DNA of 64,000 bases, taken from contig NZ_CAMZOK010000001.1 of NCBI RefSeq assembly GCF_947331465.1, positions 930,001-994,000 on the forward strand. The letters are read 5' to 3'. Below are positions 8,614 through 17,356 of this stretch, one piece after another; the stretch's first letter is position 1; the number at the start of each line of letters is the position of its first letter. The position numbers and the translations under genes are program-made. The notes under the pieces were generated by a model. That model saw only the letters and a program-made list of their open reading frames with translations. It was not told where the DNA came from and ran no database searches. The DNA is from Shimia sp. Alg240-R146. GTDB lineage: Bacteria > Pseudomonadota > Alphaproteobacteria > Rhodobacterales > Rhodobacteraceae.

Positions 8614-9870
8614 TCAGCGTTTGTAGGGGTCTTCCAGCGCTGGCAGGACCGTTCCGGTGCAGGTGCCAAATCCGATGGTGTAGCCATCGCCCTTGGCGCT
8701 ACCGCCGAGGGTAAGCGTGTCGCCGTCCTCGATAAAGGTGCGGGTTTCGCCGGTGCCCAATGTCAGCGGCTCTTTGCCACCCCAGCTGAGTTCGAGAAGG
8801 CTGCCGCGTTCGGGTTTGGTCGGGCCGGAAATTGTGCCGGATCCCAACAAATCACCCACATTCATCGGGCATCCCGATGTGGAGTGATGCGCCAGCTGTT
8901 GTGCGGCGGAATAATACATCTGGTCATAGTTGGTACGGGTGATGGTGGTGGCTTCTTTGCCCTCGGGTGCCATGGTCACGGTGAGGTCGATGTCATAGAG
9001 CATCGGGCCCACGTCCTTGATGTGGTCCAGAAGCTCAAACTCGCGCTCAGGTGTCATGGTGCGGAACGGCTCCAGTGCTGCCTTAGTCACGATCCAAGGC
9101 GAGATGGAGGTTGCGGTGGCCTTGGCCTGAAACGGGCCTAGCGGCTGGTATTCCCACGCCTGAATGTCACGCGCGGACCAGTCGTTCAGCAGCACATAGC
9201 CAAAGATGTTGTCGTCGGCTTCCTTCACCGAAATCGGGCCATCGGAGGCGGTGCCGACAATGGCGCCCATTTCCAGTTCGATGTCAAAGCGGCGACAGGG
9301 CAGGAAGGCGGGCATGTCGTGATCTGGCGACTTCAGCTGACCCCATGGGCGGCGGATGTCGGTGCCGGACACGACAACGGACGACGCGCGACCGTTGTAG
9401 CCAATCGGGATGTGCAACCAGTTTGGCGGCAGCGCATTTTCCGCGCCACGGAACATGGTGCCGACATTGGTCGCATGGTGGCGACCGGCGTAGAAGTCGG
9501 TGTATTCGCTGACCGCGATGGGCATGTGAAGTTCGGCCTCAGCCATTGGCACTAGCAAAGGCTCAACGGCGGCGCGCTCGGCGCTGCCTTCGGACAGCAA
9601 TGCGATCAGGTGCGTGCGCAGGTCGCCCCATGCTTCGGCGCCGAGATCCATGACGTCGTTCCAATAGGGCAGATCAAAGACCGGCTCATCAGAAACCTGT
9701 ACCAGACCGGCTTCTTCGGCTGCGGCCATATCAAGGATCATATCGCCAATGGCGACGCCGCAGCGTTGCTCGGTTCCGGCGTGTGAGAACACACCATATG
9801 GCAGGTTGTTAAGGGGGAAAGGGTGGTCGGGCGCGTTGGCGCTCTCCACCCAGCTTTTCATCAAAGACAT
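8614..9870 (-). CDS. fahA: Fumarylacetoacetase
   Basis: Last step of homogentisate catabolism: hydrolysis of fumarylacetoacetate to fumarate and acetoacetate. The protein has 418 residues, the normal size of the eukaryotic-type enzyme. The metal/catalytic segment SEYTDFYAGRHHATNVG contains Asp125 and His132, matching the family catalytic pair, and DIELEMGAIVG carries the metal-binding glutamates. I use the ATG at 9870 (MSLMKSWVESANAP); the reading from 10020 overlaps the end of hmgA. The gap to hmgA is 98 bases. Confidence 0.96.
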   Translation of the reverse strand: MSLMKSWVESANAPDHPFPLNNLPYGVFSHAGTEQRCGVAIGDMILDMAAAEEAGLVQVSDEPVFDLPYWNDVMDLGAEAWGDLRTHLIALLSEGSAERAAVEPLLVPMAEAELHMPIAVSEYTDFYAGRHHATNVGTMFRGAENALPPNWLHIPIGYNGRASSVVVSGTDIRRPWGQLKSPDHDMPAFLPCRRFDIELEMGAIVGTASDGPISVKEADDNIFGYVLLNDWSARDIQAWEYQPLGPFQAKATATSISPWIVTKAALEPFRTMTPEREFELLDHIKDVGPMLYDIDLTVTMAPEGKEATTITRTNYDQMYYSAAQQLAHHSTSGCPMNVGDLLGSGTISGPTKPERGSLLELSWGGKEPLTLGTGETRTFIEDGDTLTLGGSAKGDGYTIGFGTCTGTVLPALEDPYKR

Positions 9871-9968
9871 GCGCGTTTCCTTGTGGTGCAGGGCGTCCCC
9901 TGCGTCTTTCTGGCTAAAATACCCAATGGGAGCCACGCGAAAGACACGTGGCCCCCTTAGGTGTGAGT

Positions 9969-11324
9969 TTACTTCTTCCCGGGTGTGCCGTCGAACTTCT
10001 TCTCCAGATCGCTCCAGCAATCGATATAATCATCCTGCATCGGGGCCTGGCGACCGGCGAAGTCGGTCAGGTGCTGCGGGAAGCGGGTTTCGATCATGAA
10101 CGACATGGTGTTGTCGAGCTTCTCGGCCTCCAGCTTGGCCTCGGACGCGCCTTCAAAGGCGTTCTTGTCCGGTCCGTGCGGGATCATCATGTTGTGCAGG
10201 CTCATCCCGCCCGGGACGAAGCCCTGCGGCTTGGCGTCATACTGGCCGTAAATGTTGCCCATCAACTCGGACATGATGTTCTTGTGATACCACGGAGGAC
10301 GGAAGGTATCCTCGGCCACCATCCAGCGTTCGCGGAACAGAACAAAGTCGATGTTGGCGGTGCCGGGCTGGCCTGAGGGCGCGGTCAGGACGGTGAAGAT
10401 CGAGGGGTCGGGGTGGTCAAACAGAATCGCACCAACTGGGCAATAGGTGCGCAGGTCGTATTTCACCGGCGCATAGTTGCCGTGCCACGCCACCACATCC
10501 AGCGGGCTTTGATTAATGTTGGTGCGGTGGAACTGTCCGCACCATTTCACGGTCACGGTCGAAGGCACTTCGCGGTCTTCAAAAGCGGCAACAGGTGCTT
10601 TGAAATCGCGCGGGTTGGCCATGCAGTTGGCCCCAATCGGACCACGTCCGGGCAATTCGAATTTCTGGCCGTAGTTTTCGCAAACAAACCCACGGGCTGG
10701 CCCTTCTAGCACTTCGACGCGATACAACAGGCCGCGTGGAATGATGGCGATTTCTTTGGGTTCAAGATCGATGACGCCCAATTCGGTGGAGAATCGCAGC
10801 ACGCCTTCTTGCGGAATCACCAGCAGTTCGGAATCGGCGGAGAAAAAGTAATCATCCTCCATCGTCGTGTTCACCAGATAGACATGAGAGGCCATGCCGA
10901 CTTGGGTGTTCACATCACCCGCGGTGGTCATGGTGCGCATACCGGTGATCCATGTCAGGGCCTCTTCGGTATGGGGCATAGGGTCCCAGCGGTACTGACC
11001 AAGCGAAGTTACGTCGGGGTCCACGCAGGGGGCGGACTTCCAAGACGGCACATCGATTTTTTCATAACGGTGACTGTGTTTTACCGACGGACGAATGCGG
11101 TAGCACCATGTGCGTTCCACAGATTCGGCGGTGAAAGCCGTGCCTGACAACTGCTCCCCATAAAGGCCGTAGTTGCACTTCTGCGGGCTGTTCATGCCTT
11201 GGGGCAAAGCACCGGGCAGGGCCTCGGTTTCGTAGTCGTTGCCAAAGCCGGGCATATAACCCTCGTGCGGGCCGGGAATGGACGGGGCAATTTGCATGCG
11301 GGTCGGGAGGGTGTGTTTGGTCAC
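9969..11324 (-). CDS. hmgA: Homogentisate 1,2-dioxygenase
   Basis: Opens the homogentisate ring to maleylacetoacetate using Fe(II) and oxygen. The protein has 451 residues from a GTG at 11324, which is preceded by GGAGAC; an upstream ATG at 11354 lacks a fitting site. [18 protein letters not shown] is a hallmark of the family. The iron site is visible in the C-terminal half as [11 protein letters not shown] followed by [12 protein letters not shown]. It is the first gene of the catabolic operon. The 77-base gap to the divergent MarR gene at 11402 holds the promoters and presumably the operator. Confidence 0.97.
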   Translation of the reverse strand: MTKHTLPTRMQIAPSIPGPHEGYMPGFGNDYETEALPGALPQGMNSPQKCNYGLYGEQLSGTAFTAESVERTWCYRIRPSVKHSHRYEKIDVPSWKSAPCVDPDVTSLGQYRWDPMPHTEEALTWITGMRTMTTAGDVNTQVGMASHVYLVNTTMEDDYFFSADSELLVIPQEGVLRFSTELGVIDLEPKEIAIIPRGLLYRVEVLEGPARGFVCENYGQKFELPGRGPIGANCMANPRDFKAPVAAFEDREVPSTVTVKWCGQFHRTNINQSPLDVVAWHGNYAPVKYDLRTYCPVGAILFDHPDPSIFTVLTAPSGQPGTANIDFVLFRERWMVAEDTFRPPWYHKNIMSELMGNIYGQYDAKPQGFVPGGMSLHNMMIPHGPDKNAFEGASEAKLEAEKLDNTMSFMIETRFPQHLTDFAGRQAPMQDDYIDCWSDLEKKFDGTPGKK

Positions 11325-11344
11325 GTTTTGTCTCCATCTCGAAT

Positions 11345-11379
11345 TTGGTTGCACTGGTAATGGTTGTTTTTGTAACTAA
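11345..11379. promoter_or_regulatory. Possible operator in the hmgA/marR divergent promoter
   Basis: The arms TTGGTTGCA (11345-11353) and TGTAACTAA (11371-11379) form an inverted repeat matching at seven of nine positions, in the 77-base gap between the GTG of hmgA and the divergent MarR gene. MarR proteins usually bind compact palindromes in such gaps. The 17-base separation of the arms is larger than usual, so this is only a candidate. Confidence 0.3.
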
Positions 11380-11401
11380 CAAGCAGGAGGCGTACTGATT
11401 C

Positions 11402-11869
11402 ATGACTGAGACTGCCAAAATCGAAGGGTTCGACCTGCTTAGGTTTCTGCCCTATCTGCTAAATCAGGCAGCTGAAGAATCCAGCCTGACGTTCCAGAAG
11501 GTCTATAAAGACCGCTACGGGTTGTTGCGCACTGAATGGCGCGTGCTGTTTCATCTGGGCATGTTTGGCGAGATGACCGCCACGGATATTGGCACACGCG
11601 GCAAGATTCATAAGACAAAAGTGAGCCGCGCCGTCTATCGGCTTGGGCAACGTCGGTATCTGAAACGGATGCCAAGCGAAACCGATCGACGGGTCGAATG
11701 GCTGGTTTTGACGCCTGCGGGTGAAGCGGTTTACCGGGATCTGCGAGACACTGCTGAACGGTATGAAGAGGCGCTTCTGGATGGGTTCACTGCTGACGAA
11801 GTTGCGCAACTGAAGCGTGTTTTATGTCGGTTGGGTGGAACAACTGATTCGGCCGGTTCGCCAAAATGA
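11402..11869 (+). CDS. MarR-family regulator, probably of the homogentisate operon
   Basis: A 155-residue winged-helix protein transcribed away from hmgA. LLRTEWRVLFHLGMFGEMTATDIGTR is the first helix-turn-helix part, KTKVSRAVYRLGQRRYLKR the recognition helix, and ETDRRVEWLVLTPAGEAVYRDL the wing. The start ATG is preceded by GCAGGAGGCG. Divergent placement beside the first gene of the operon makes it the best candidate for the local hmg repressor. It is only distantly like the HpaR-type MarR protein encoded at 4107, so the two probably sense different ligands. Confidence 0.88.
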   Translation: MTETAKIEGFDLLRFLPYLLNQAAEESSLTFQKVYKDRYGLLRTEWRVLFHLGMFGEMTATDIGTRGKIHKTKVSRAVYRLGQRRYLKRMPSETDRRVEWLVLTPAGEAVYRDLRDTAERYEEALLDGFTADEVAQLKRVLCRLGGTTDSAGSPK

Positions 11870-12036
11870 CAGGCAAATCGCGGGTGGCTGGCTAACAGTC
11901 TGCGCGCAGCGGCGTCATTGTTTTCGGACGGGCGACAATCATGCGCGTTTAAGGCGAAATTGTGGCGTTGCACTTGCCTGTACCAGTTGGTGTGTGGCAT
12001 TTTGGATCAAAGTTTAGGTTATTTCGAGAGGGCGGC

Positions 12037-12318
12037 ATGGGTTTGAAAACGACAACCAAATTGGCGTTGATGTCTGTAGGCGCAACACTATTGACGGCGA
12101 CATCGGCCTTGTCTCAAGACAGTGGCGGATGGCGCAGCAACTGGTGGTGGCGTTGGTTTGGCGGCAACACTGGTGGTTCAACTGGTGGCTCTACAGGTGG
12201 TTCTTCTAACGCTGTTCCAGAGATTGACGCGGGTGCCGGCCTTTTGGCAATGGCAGCTGTGCTGGCCACATTGGCGTTGGTTTGGGAACTGCGCCGCCGC
12301 CGCAACAAGGCGGATTGA
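12037..12318 (+). CDS. VPEID-CTERM sorting domain protein, Trp-rich small secreted protein
   Basis: A 93-residue exported protein. A signal peptide covers about 1-26 (LLTATSALS, then QDS). Next comes a Trp cluster WRSNWWWRWF at 32-41, a Gly/Ser/Thr linker with repeated TGGS at about 42-58, and the sorting tail: VPEID at 60-64, a hydrophobic helix at 67-84 and RRRRNKAD at the end. VPEID-CTERM is the known recognition tail of exosortase E. I choose the ATG at 12037 with GAGAGGG upstream, because it opens a proper signal peptide. The gene ends four bases from the convergent exosortase E gene. The mature portion would be about 34 residues. Function unknown. Confidence 0.9.
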   Translation: MGLKTTTKLALMSVGATLLTATSALSQDSGGWRSNWWWRWFGGNTGGSTGGSTGGSSNAVPEIDAGAGLLAMAAVLATLALVWELRRRRNKAD

Positions 12319-12322
12319 TCGT

Positions 12323-13900
12323 TTAGATCAGCGCCCAATTGGCGGTGAACAACACATAGACCGCAATCACAGCGTTCGCAGCCCCATGGGCCGCGATTGC
12401 GTTTGTAAGCCCATGCTTTCGCAAAGCGAGCAAACCAAACACCGCGCCCGCAAGCATACCAGCGAGATAGCGTTCGTGTAGCAGTCCAAACAACAGGTTC
12501 GGCAGCAAAAGCGCCAAAACCACCCAGATCAGCCCGCCGCGCATCAGGCGGCGCTGAATATAGCCCCGGAAAAACAACTCTTCGATCACTGGCACCAAAG
12601 CGATGGTGCCCAGTAGACGAAAGGCAATCCATGCCGTCGAAGGCGCGGCTGCCTGTGCTTGGGTCACTGGCGCAGTGATCAGCCAGAGCGCGCCGACCGC
12701 GATGCCTGCAAGTACGGCGAGGGCTTCGGGGCGTTGCACAAGGCGGACAAGGGCGGGACGAAAGTAAAGTAGCACACACAGCATCGCAACGGCGCGAAAC
12801 GGGTAGGCGTCCGACGGGGTGGGCCAGAACGCGGATGCTACGACGCCAGTGATCATCATCACGATAAACGGCACAATCAGGGCCGCTAAGCCTTCTTCAG
12901 CCAGTCTTGGCAGGTCGTTACGGTCACGAGGCGTGCGGTGCAGCCAGGCCCATTGGTGAGCCACGGCGACAACACCAAGGGCGAGGGCTGTGAACATCAG
13001 CCAGCCTGCGTAGGAATGAAACCCGTTTAGCGCGTGTTCCGCAGACACTTCGGCGCCAATCACGATCAGGATCGCGATGCGCAAAATGTTAAAGAGCCAA
13101 CTGCACAGCACTGCCAGCGGAAAAAGCGCGAGCCAGAAGCGGCGCATGCGCAGGTCGGCCTTCATCAACATCGCATAAAGCCCCATGAAGATGGTGATCA
13201 GCGCGATGCCTTCAACACCGGAGCATTGGCTGGCGATCTGCACGAAAAAATCATCATAGCCGATCACATAACTTGCAGGATCTACGCCGACGTCTACGCC
13301 CATGGCCGACAGCACCAGAAACACCAGAAAGAAGGTCAGACTCGACAGATCCGCGATGTTCCACAAGGGGCGCATCAGATCCGCCAGATCAGGCACGATG
13401 ACGGCGCCAAGCAGGGCCACGGGCAGGAAATAGCTTTGGGATTGCAGCCAGCGCCACCATTGGCGCGCAGGTGTAATCCAAAGCAGCGCGCCCAGTGCGG
13501 CGAGCGTGCCGCCAGCGGTCATCATCAAGAGTGTTGGCAGAAACCGGTGCGAAATCTCAGTGGCCCCAAAAAGCGGCAAAGGCAAAAAGATCAGCGCCAG
13601 CCCCAAACCATGCAACGTCAGCCAAATGTGCGGGCCGGGGGCGGATTGGGTTGCCTCGCGCAACGCTTGATAGGCGCGGGGGCGCAGCCAGAAATAAAGC
13701 GCCAGAACCGTTATCACCGCGAGACCTCGGGCGGTCATTGACCGAAGCGCGCGACAAGCGGCCTCGATCTCGGTCTGACGGCATTCGATGGAGGCTATGA
13801 CCTGATAGGTGATAATCACGGCCAGAAGCTCTGCCACTGCGATGCCCGCCATGATCGTCAGGCGGTTCCGCATTGGTTTTATGGCCGTTGGCGCACTCAT
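12323..13900 (-). CDS. xrtE: Exosortase E/CPBP protease fusion, VPEID-CTERM system
   Basis: Polytopic membrane protein of 525 residues. The exosortase domain shows the catalytic Cys226 (SQCSGVEG), Arg274 (FNILRIAILI) and His295 (FHSYAGW). The C-terminal third is a CPBP (CAAX-protease/Abi) domain with EELFFRGY (Glu440, Glu441, Arg445), His475 in GLLHERY and HGAAN at 505-509. This fusion is the known XrtE architecture, expected to cleave VPEID-CTERM tails; its substrate is encoded tail to tail at 12037. It starts nine bases after mipZ with no clear ribosome site, so translation is probably coupled to mipZ. Confidence 0.93.
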   Translation of the reverse strand: MSAPTAIKPMRNRLTIMAGIAVAELLAVIITYQVIASIECRQTEIEAACRALRSMTARGLAVITVLALYFWLRPRAYQALREATQSAPGPHIWLTLHGLGLALIFLPLPLFGATEISHRFLPTLLMMTAGGTLAALGALLWITPARQWWRWLQSQSYFLPVALLGAVIVPDLADLMRPLWNIADLSSLTFFLVFLVLSAMGVDVGVDPASYVIGYDDFFVQIASQCSGVEGIALITIFMGLYAMLMKADLRMRRFWLALFPLAVLCSWLFNILRIAILIVIGAEVSAEHALNGFHSYAGWLMFTALALGVVAVAHQWAWLHRTPRDRNDLPRLAEEGLAALIVPFIVMMITGVVASAFWPTPSDAYPFRAVAMLCVLLYFRPALVRLVQRPEALAVLAGIAVGALWLITAPVTQAQAAAPSTAWIAFRLLGTIALVPVIEELFFRGYIQRRLMRGGLIWVVLALLLPNLLFGLLHERYLAGMLAGAVFGLLALRKHGLTNAIAAHGAANAVIAVYVLFTANWALI

Positions 13901-13909
13901 CTGATCGAG

Positions 13910-14719
13910 TCAGAAGTCGGGCGTAACGCCGGGAAGGTTTAGCGCTTTGATCAGTTCGCGCAATTCCTGACGGGCGGCGACGTTAGAAATGTTGAGCTGT
14001 TTGACCCCGATGTCGCGCAAATCCAGAAGGGTAATGCCGCGCGGGAAGAGTTCGCGGAAAATGACACGCTCGTTAAAGCCCGGCGCCACACGAAAGCCGA
14101 TACGCTTGGCAAGTTTGTCCAGCGCCTTGCCCATTTTCTCTTTGTTGACCATTTGCTGCGCGCCCATACGGTTGCGCATGACGATCCAGTCGATTGGCTG
14201 CAACCCGGCCTGTGCGCGCAACTGCCGCGCGCTCCAGACCATTTCAGAGTACACAGACGGGCCGGTGATTGTGTCGGCGTCGCCGTCGATGTGGGCCAGA
14301 AGGTCAAAGTCGACAAAGCTGTCGTTCAACGGTGTCACCAGCGTGTCCGCCAACGAGTGCGCGACCTGCGAGAGGCGGGTGTGCGAACCCGGGCAATCAA
14401 TCAGAATGAAGTCGCTGTCAGGTTCCAGCGTTGCTACCGCTGCTGACAGGCGCAGATCATAAATGTTTTCGCCGGGCTTCAGCGTTGCAGGGTCGATTTC
14501 CGGCAGATCGTGATAGTCCGGAGTGGGCAAGTCGAGGCCATGTTCATTGGCATATTTCAGGCGGTTTTCGACGTAGCGGCCAAAGCTTTTCTGGCGCAAG
14601 TCCAGATCAAGCGCGCCAACCTTGTGGCCCATCCGCGTAAGAGCGGTGGCGATGTGCATCGACAACGTGGATTTGCCCGCGCCGCCCTTTTCGTTGCCGA
14701 CCACAATGATATGCGCCAT
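13910..14719 (-). CDS. mipZ: MipZ-type division-plane positioning ATPase
   Basis: ParA/MinD-like P-loop ATPase of 269 residues that, in Caulobacter and relatives, forms a gradient from the poles and keeps FtsZ at midcell. The deviant Walker A KGGAGKST is at 11-18, followed by ALDLDLRQKSFGRYVENR, which is typical of MipZ, and FILIDCPGSHTRLS for the Walker B region. It sits nine bases upstream of the exosortase E gene and probably shares its transcript. The promoter should be in the 110-base gap before rluE's end. There is no partner ParB in the window. Confidence 0.93.
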   Translation of the reverse strand: MAHIIVVGNEKGGAGKSTLSMHIATALTRMGHKVGALDLDLRQKSFGRYVENRLKYANEHGLDLPTPDYHDLPEIDPATLKPGENIYDLRLSAAVATLEPDSDFILIDCPGSHTRLSQVAHSLADTLVTPLNDSFVDFDLLAHIDGDADTITGPSVYSEMVWSARQLRAQAGLQPIDWIVMRNRMGAQQMVNKEKMGKALDKLAKRIGFRVAPGFNERVIFRELFPRGITLLDLRDIGVKQLNISNVAARQELRELIKALNLPGVTPDF

Positions 14720-14829
14720 GCCCGTTGCCCCTGATCCGTTGTTTGTCGCCCACTTACTGCGGGCGTGTTTTGCTGTCCACTATATGTGGTGTTTATCCAC
14801 AGGAAAAGTGGGCAGTTGTTGTTAACTGT

Positions 14830-15384
14830 TTAGGGCTGGCTGTCTCGCCATTCACCCGTCGCCAAGTCGCCAAGTGACCAGTCGCCGACGCGTGCCCGGA
14901 TCAGCCGCAGCGTGGGGTGGCCCACGGCGGCGGTCATGCGGCGCACTTGGCGGTTGCGACCTTCGCGGATTGTCAGCGCAATCCAGCAATCGGGAACTGA
15001 TTTACGCACGCGGATCGGCGGAGTTCGTGGCCAAAGATCGGCGGGTTCGTCAATGCGTTTCACGTCGGCGGGTTTTGTCAGCCCGTCCTTGAGCGTCACG
15101 CCTTTGCGTAACGCGGCCAGTGCTGCATCATCCGGCAGGCCCTCGACCTGTACCCAATACGTCTTGGCCATCTTGTGACGCGGATCGGCGATGCGGGCCT
15201 GCAGTTTGCCGTCATCTGTCAGCACCATCAGCCCCTCGCTATCACGGTCCAGACGGCCGGCGGGATAGACTTTGGGCACGTCGATGAAGTCCGACAGCGT
15301 GCGGCGGGTGCTGCCCTCAAGGCCTTTGTCGGTGAATTGCGACAGCACATCGAAGGGTTTGTTAAAGAGGATCACGCGGGTCAT
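14830..15384 (-). CDS. 23S rRNA pseudouridine synthase, RluE-like
   Basis: Pseudouridine synthase of the RsuA/RluB/RluE family, 184 residues. The catalytic motif [10 protein letters not shown] is at 43-52 with Asp46 as the nucleophile. The family end motif [24 protein letters not shown] is complete. There is no N-terminal S4 domain, which fits RluE (modification of U2457 in E. coli numbering) better than RluB or RsuA. The specific target is inferred from length and lack of S4. It diverges from the PLP enzyme at 15471 across a short gap. Confidence 0.92.
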   Translation of the reverse strand: MTRVILFNKPFDVLSQFTDKGLEGSTRRTLSDFIDVPKVYPAGRLDRDSEGLMVLTDDGKLQARIADPRHKMAKTYWVQVEGLPDDAALAALRKGVTLKDGLTKPADVKRIDEPADLWPRTPPIRVRKSVPDCWIALTIREGRNRQVRRMTAAVGHPTLRLIRARVGDWSLGDLATGEWRDSQP

Positions 15385-15470
15385 GAGCCGTTCCTACACG
15401 GGGGCGTGTTGGGGTTGCAAGTTCGCTTTGGCTGGGATCATCTGTGCCGCAAGAGCGTGAGGGAAAGACG

Positions 15471-16613
15471 ATGGATATCAAGGATATGCGGCCGGAGACC
15501 TTGTTGGCGCAGGCCGGCGGGGCGATTGATGCACAAAGCGGCGGTGTGGTTCCACCGATCCAGCCAGCCACGACGTTTGTGCGGGACGAAAACTATAAAC
15601 CGTTGAATCCGGACAATGTTTATGCGCGGCCGCACAACGATGTGGTGCGCCAAGCAGAGGGCGTCCTGGCCCAGTTGGAAGGAGGCGAGGCGGGGTTGCT
15701 TTTCCCGTCAGGCATGGCCGCGATTGCGGCGCTGTTTCGCACGGTTCCGACAGGGGGGCGGGTGGTTATCCAGTCTGGCATTTATTGGAACACCACCAAG
15801 TGGGTGCGCGATTTTTGTGAACGTCGTCAGATAGATGTGGACGAAGTGGACGCAAGCGATGCGGCAGCGTTGGCGGATGTGTGTGCCAAAGGACCTGCGA
15901 ATATCGTTTGGGTGGAGACCCCAAGCAATCCGTGGCTCAAGATCACGGATGTTGCGGCTGCCAAAAAGGCGGCCGAGAGCTGTGGGGCGCTGTTGGCGGT
16001 GGACAGCACGGCGGCCTCGCCGGTTCTGACCAACCCGTTGAAATTGGGGGCAGATATCGTGATGCACTCGACCACCAAAGTGATCAACGGGCACTCGGAT
16101 GTGCTGGGTGGTGTGTTGATCACCAAAGAGATCACGCCGGTCTGGGAAGAGATTGAAACCGATCGTGCCAGCGCAGGCGCTGTGATGGGACCGTTCGAGG
16201 CGTGGCTGTTGTTGCGCGGCATGCGCACGATGGCGTTGCGCGTGGAGCGGATGGTGGATAACGCTATGAAAATAGCGGACTTTTTGGTGGATCACCCGAA
16301 GGTCGATGACGTGCTTTATCCAGGTCTTGAAAGCCATGCGGAGCATGATCTGGCGAAGGCGCAGATGCCGGGCGGGTTCGGGTTTCTGATGTCCTTTCTG
16401 GTCAAAGGGGACCGCGAGACCGCGTTGCAAGTGGCTGGAAAGATGAAGCTTTTCCATCGGGCGACGTCATTGGGTGGCGTGGAGAGTCTTGTGGAGCATC
16501 GCTATACCATCGAGCCGCACACAGGCATTCCGGAGACGTTGTTGCGGATCTCTGTGGGGGCGGAACATGCCGAGGATCTGATCGCGGATTTAGGGCAGGC
16601 TTTGGGGCAATAA
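15471..16613 (+). CDS. Cys/Met metabolism PLP-dependent enzyme (cystathionine beta-lyase/gamma-synthase family)
   Basis: Fold-type I PLP enzyme of 380 residues for trans-sulfuration or thiol lyase chemistry. The Schiff-base Lys203 lies in MHSTTKVINGHSD; YARPHNDV and FPSGMAAI bind the cofactor phosphate and ring. The C-terminal SLGGVESLVEHRY-type stretch is normal for the family. I use the ATG at 15471, preceded by GAGGGAAAG, over one nine codons upstream. Whether it is MetC (cystathionine to homocysteine) or another lyase cannot be settled by reading. A short dispersed repeat follows the stop at 16627. Confidence 0.88.
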   Translation: MDIKDMRPETLLAQAGGAIDAQSGGVVPPIQPATTFVRDENYKPLNPDNVYARPHNDVVRQAEGVLAQLEGGEAGLLFPSGMAAIAALFRTVPTGGRVVIQSGIYWNTTKWVRDFCERRQIDVDEVDASDAAALADVCAKGPANIVWVETPSNPWLKITDVAAAKKAAESCGALLAVDSTAASPVLTNPLKLGADIVMHSTTKVINGHSDVLGGVLITKEITPVWEEIETDRASAGAVMGPFEAWLLLRGMRTMALRVERMVDNAMKIADFLVDHPKVDDVLYPGLESHAEHDLAKAQMPGGFGFLMSFLVKGDRETALQVAGKMKLFHRATSLGGVESLVEHRYTIEPHTGIPETLLRISVGAEHAEDLIADLGQALGQ

Positions 16614-16626
16614 GGCCTGTCTGTAT

Positions 16627-16664
16627 GACGTCGGTATCGCGTCTGCAACGCGACGGTGCGGTTT
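16627..16664 (+). repeat. Short dispersed intergenic repeat, copy 1
   Basis: A 36-base element that matches the copy at 62201-62237 at 29 of 36 positions when aligned by eye. The shared blocks are CGGTATCGCGTC and CGGTGCG followed by a T-rich end. Each copy contains the CGWCGG hexamer twice, about 24 bases apart. It lies just after the stop of the PLP enzyme gene. Confidence 0.6.
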
Positions 16665-16731
16665 GGCGTTGGGGGGCGACCCTGACTGGCAACGCTTGGC
16701 ACACATCAATTGTTAATCCGTTTCGGCAATT

Positions 16732-17268
16732 TTGGGCGCAGCAAATCTGATTTTGCGCAACTTACCCCAGCGGCGGAACGGAACATTGAACAAGCGTGTC
16801 AGCAACCCAGTATTGATAACCCCGTCCTATGAGGATCGCGGACTGTTCAAGAAACCTCCGACGGAGTTGGTTGTGGAGCTGATTACGAAGTTTGGCAAAA
16901 GCTCACGCAATGACATCATCATCAAAGGTTTGGTGCAGAACGGAGTTGAGGTTGATGTCATTTTCGCCGGGCGCAGAAAAAAGCAGGCCGACGAATTGGT
17001 CAGACTGCTGCGTCACAGGTGGGATGAAGCGACCGATGTTGTTCATCGGGGCATGAAACATCCAAAACGCGAAGATGTGCGCATTCCTGTGCGAATACAG
17101 GGGTCTTGGCGCACGCGCATCGTTGAGGATGATGAAGAGTGGTATTCTCGGGAGTATCAACTTTTGGTCGCGCGCTGGGCTTTCATGTCGGAAGGCGGCG
17201 AGTTCCAGAGTTTCGGTGAGCCGCCGTTCACCGATACAAGCAGCCTGAAAGCCTCGGGCAAATCTTAA
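16732..17268 (+). CDS. Hypothetical protein, unrecognised
   Basis: An open frame of up to 178 residues that I cannot assign. No ATG or GTG is available near its 5' end: the candidates are TTG codons at 16732 and 16786, the latter after GGAACGGAACA. The frame is closed by a TAA just upstream, so it is not a long truncated gene. The product is basic in its middle (AGRRKKQADELVRLLRHRW) and acidic later (RIVEDDEEWYSREY), with no signal peptide or membrane segment. It has more A and T than its neighbours. It could be a small lineage-specific protein. Confidence 0.5.
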   Translation: MGAANLILRNLPQRRNGTLNKRVSNPVLITPSYEDRGLFKKPPTELVVELITKFGKSSRNDIIIKGLVQNGVEVDVIFAGRRKKQADELVRLLRHRWDEATDVVHRGMKHPKREDVRIPVRIQGSWRTRIVEDDEEWYSREYQLLVARWAFMSEGGEFQSFGEPPFTDTSSLKASGKS

Positions 17269-17356
17269 GCGGATTGGTTTGGGCGCAACAGTGGCTTGAT
17301 CCCTGACTGGGTTGTTGGCTCTATAGGGACAGCAATGAACAGCGTCGGAGCGGCCA

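Noticed and set aside
6929-9141. Two long plus-strand frames opposite the homogentisate operon
   Set aside because: They are shadows of the MBL-fold, RibD-like and fahA genes; no domains or ribosome sites.
11325-11354. ATG start of hmgA at 11354
   Set aside because: The GTG at 11324 has a good ribosome site and starts where HmgA proteins normally begin.
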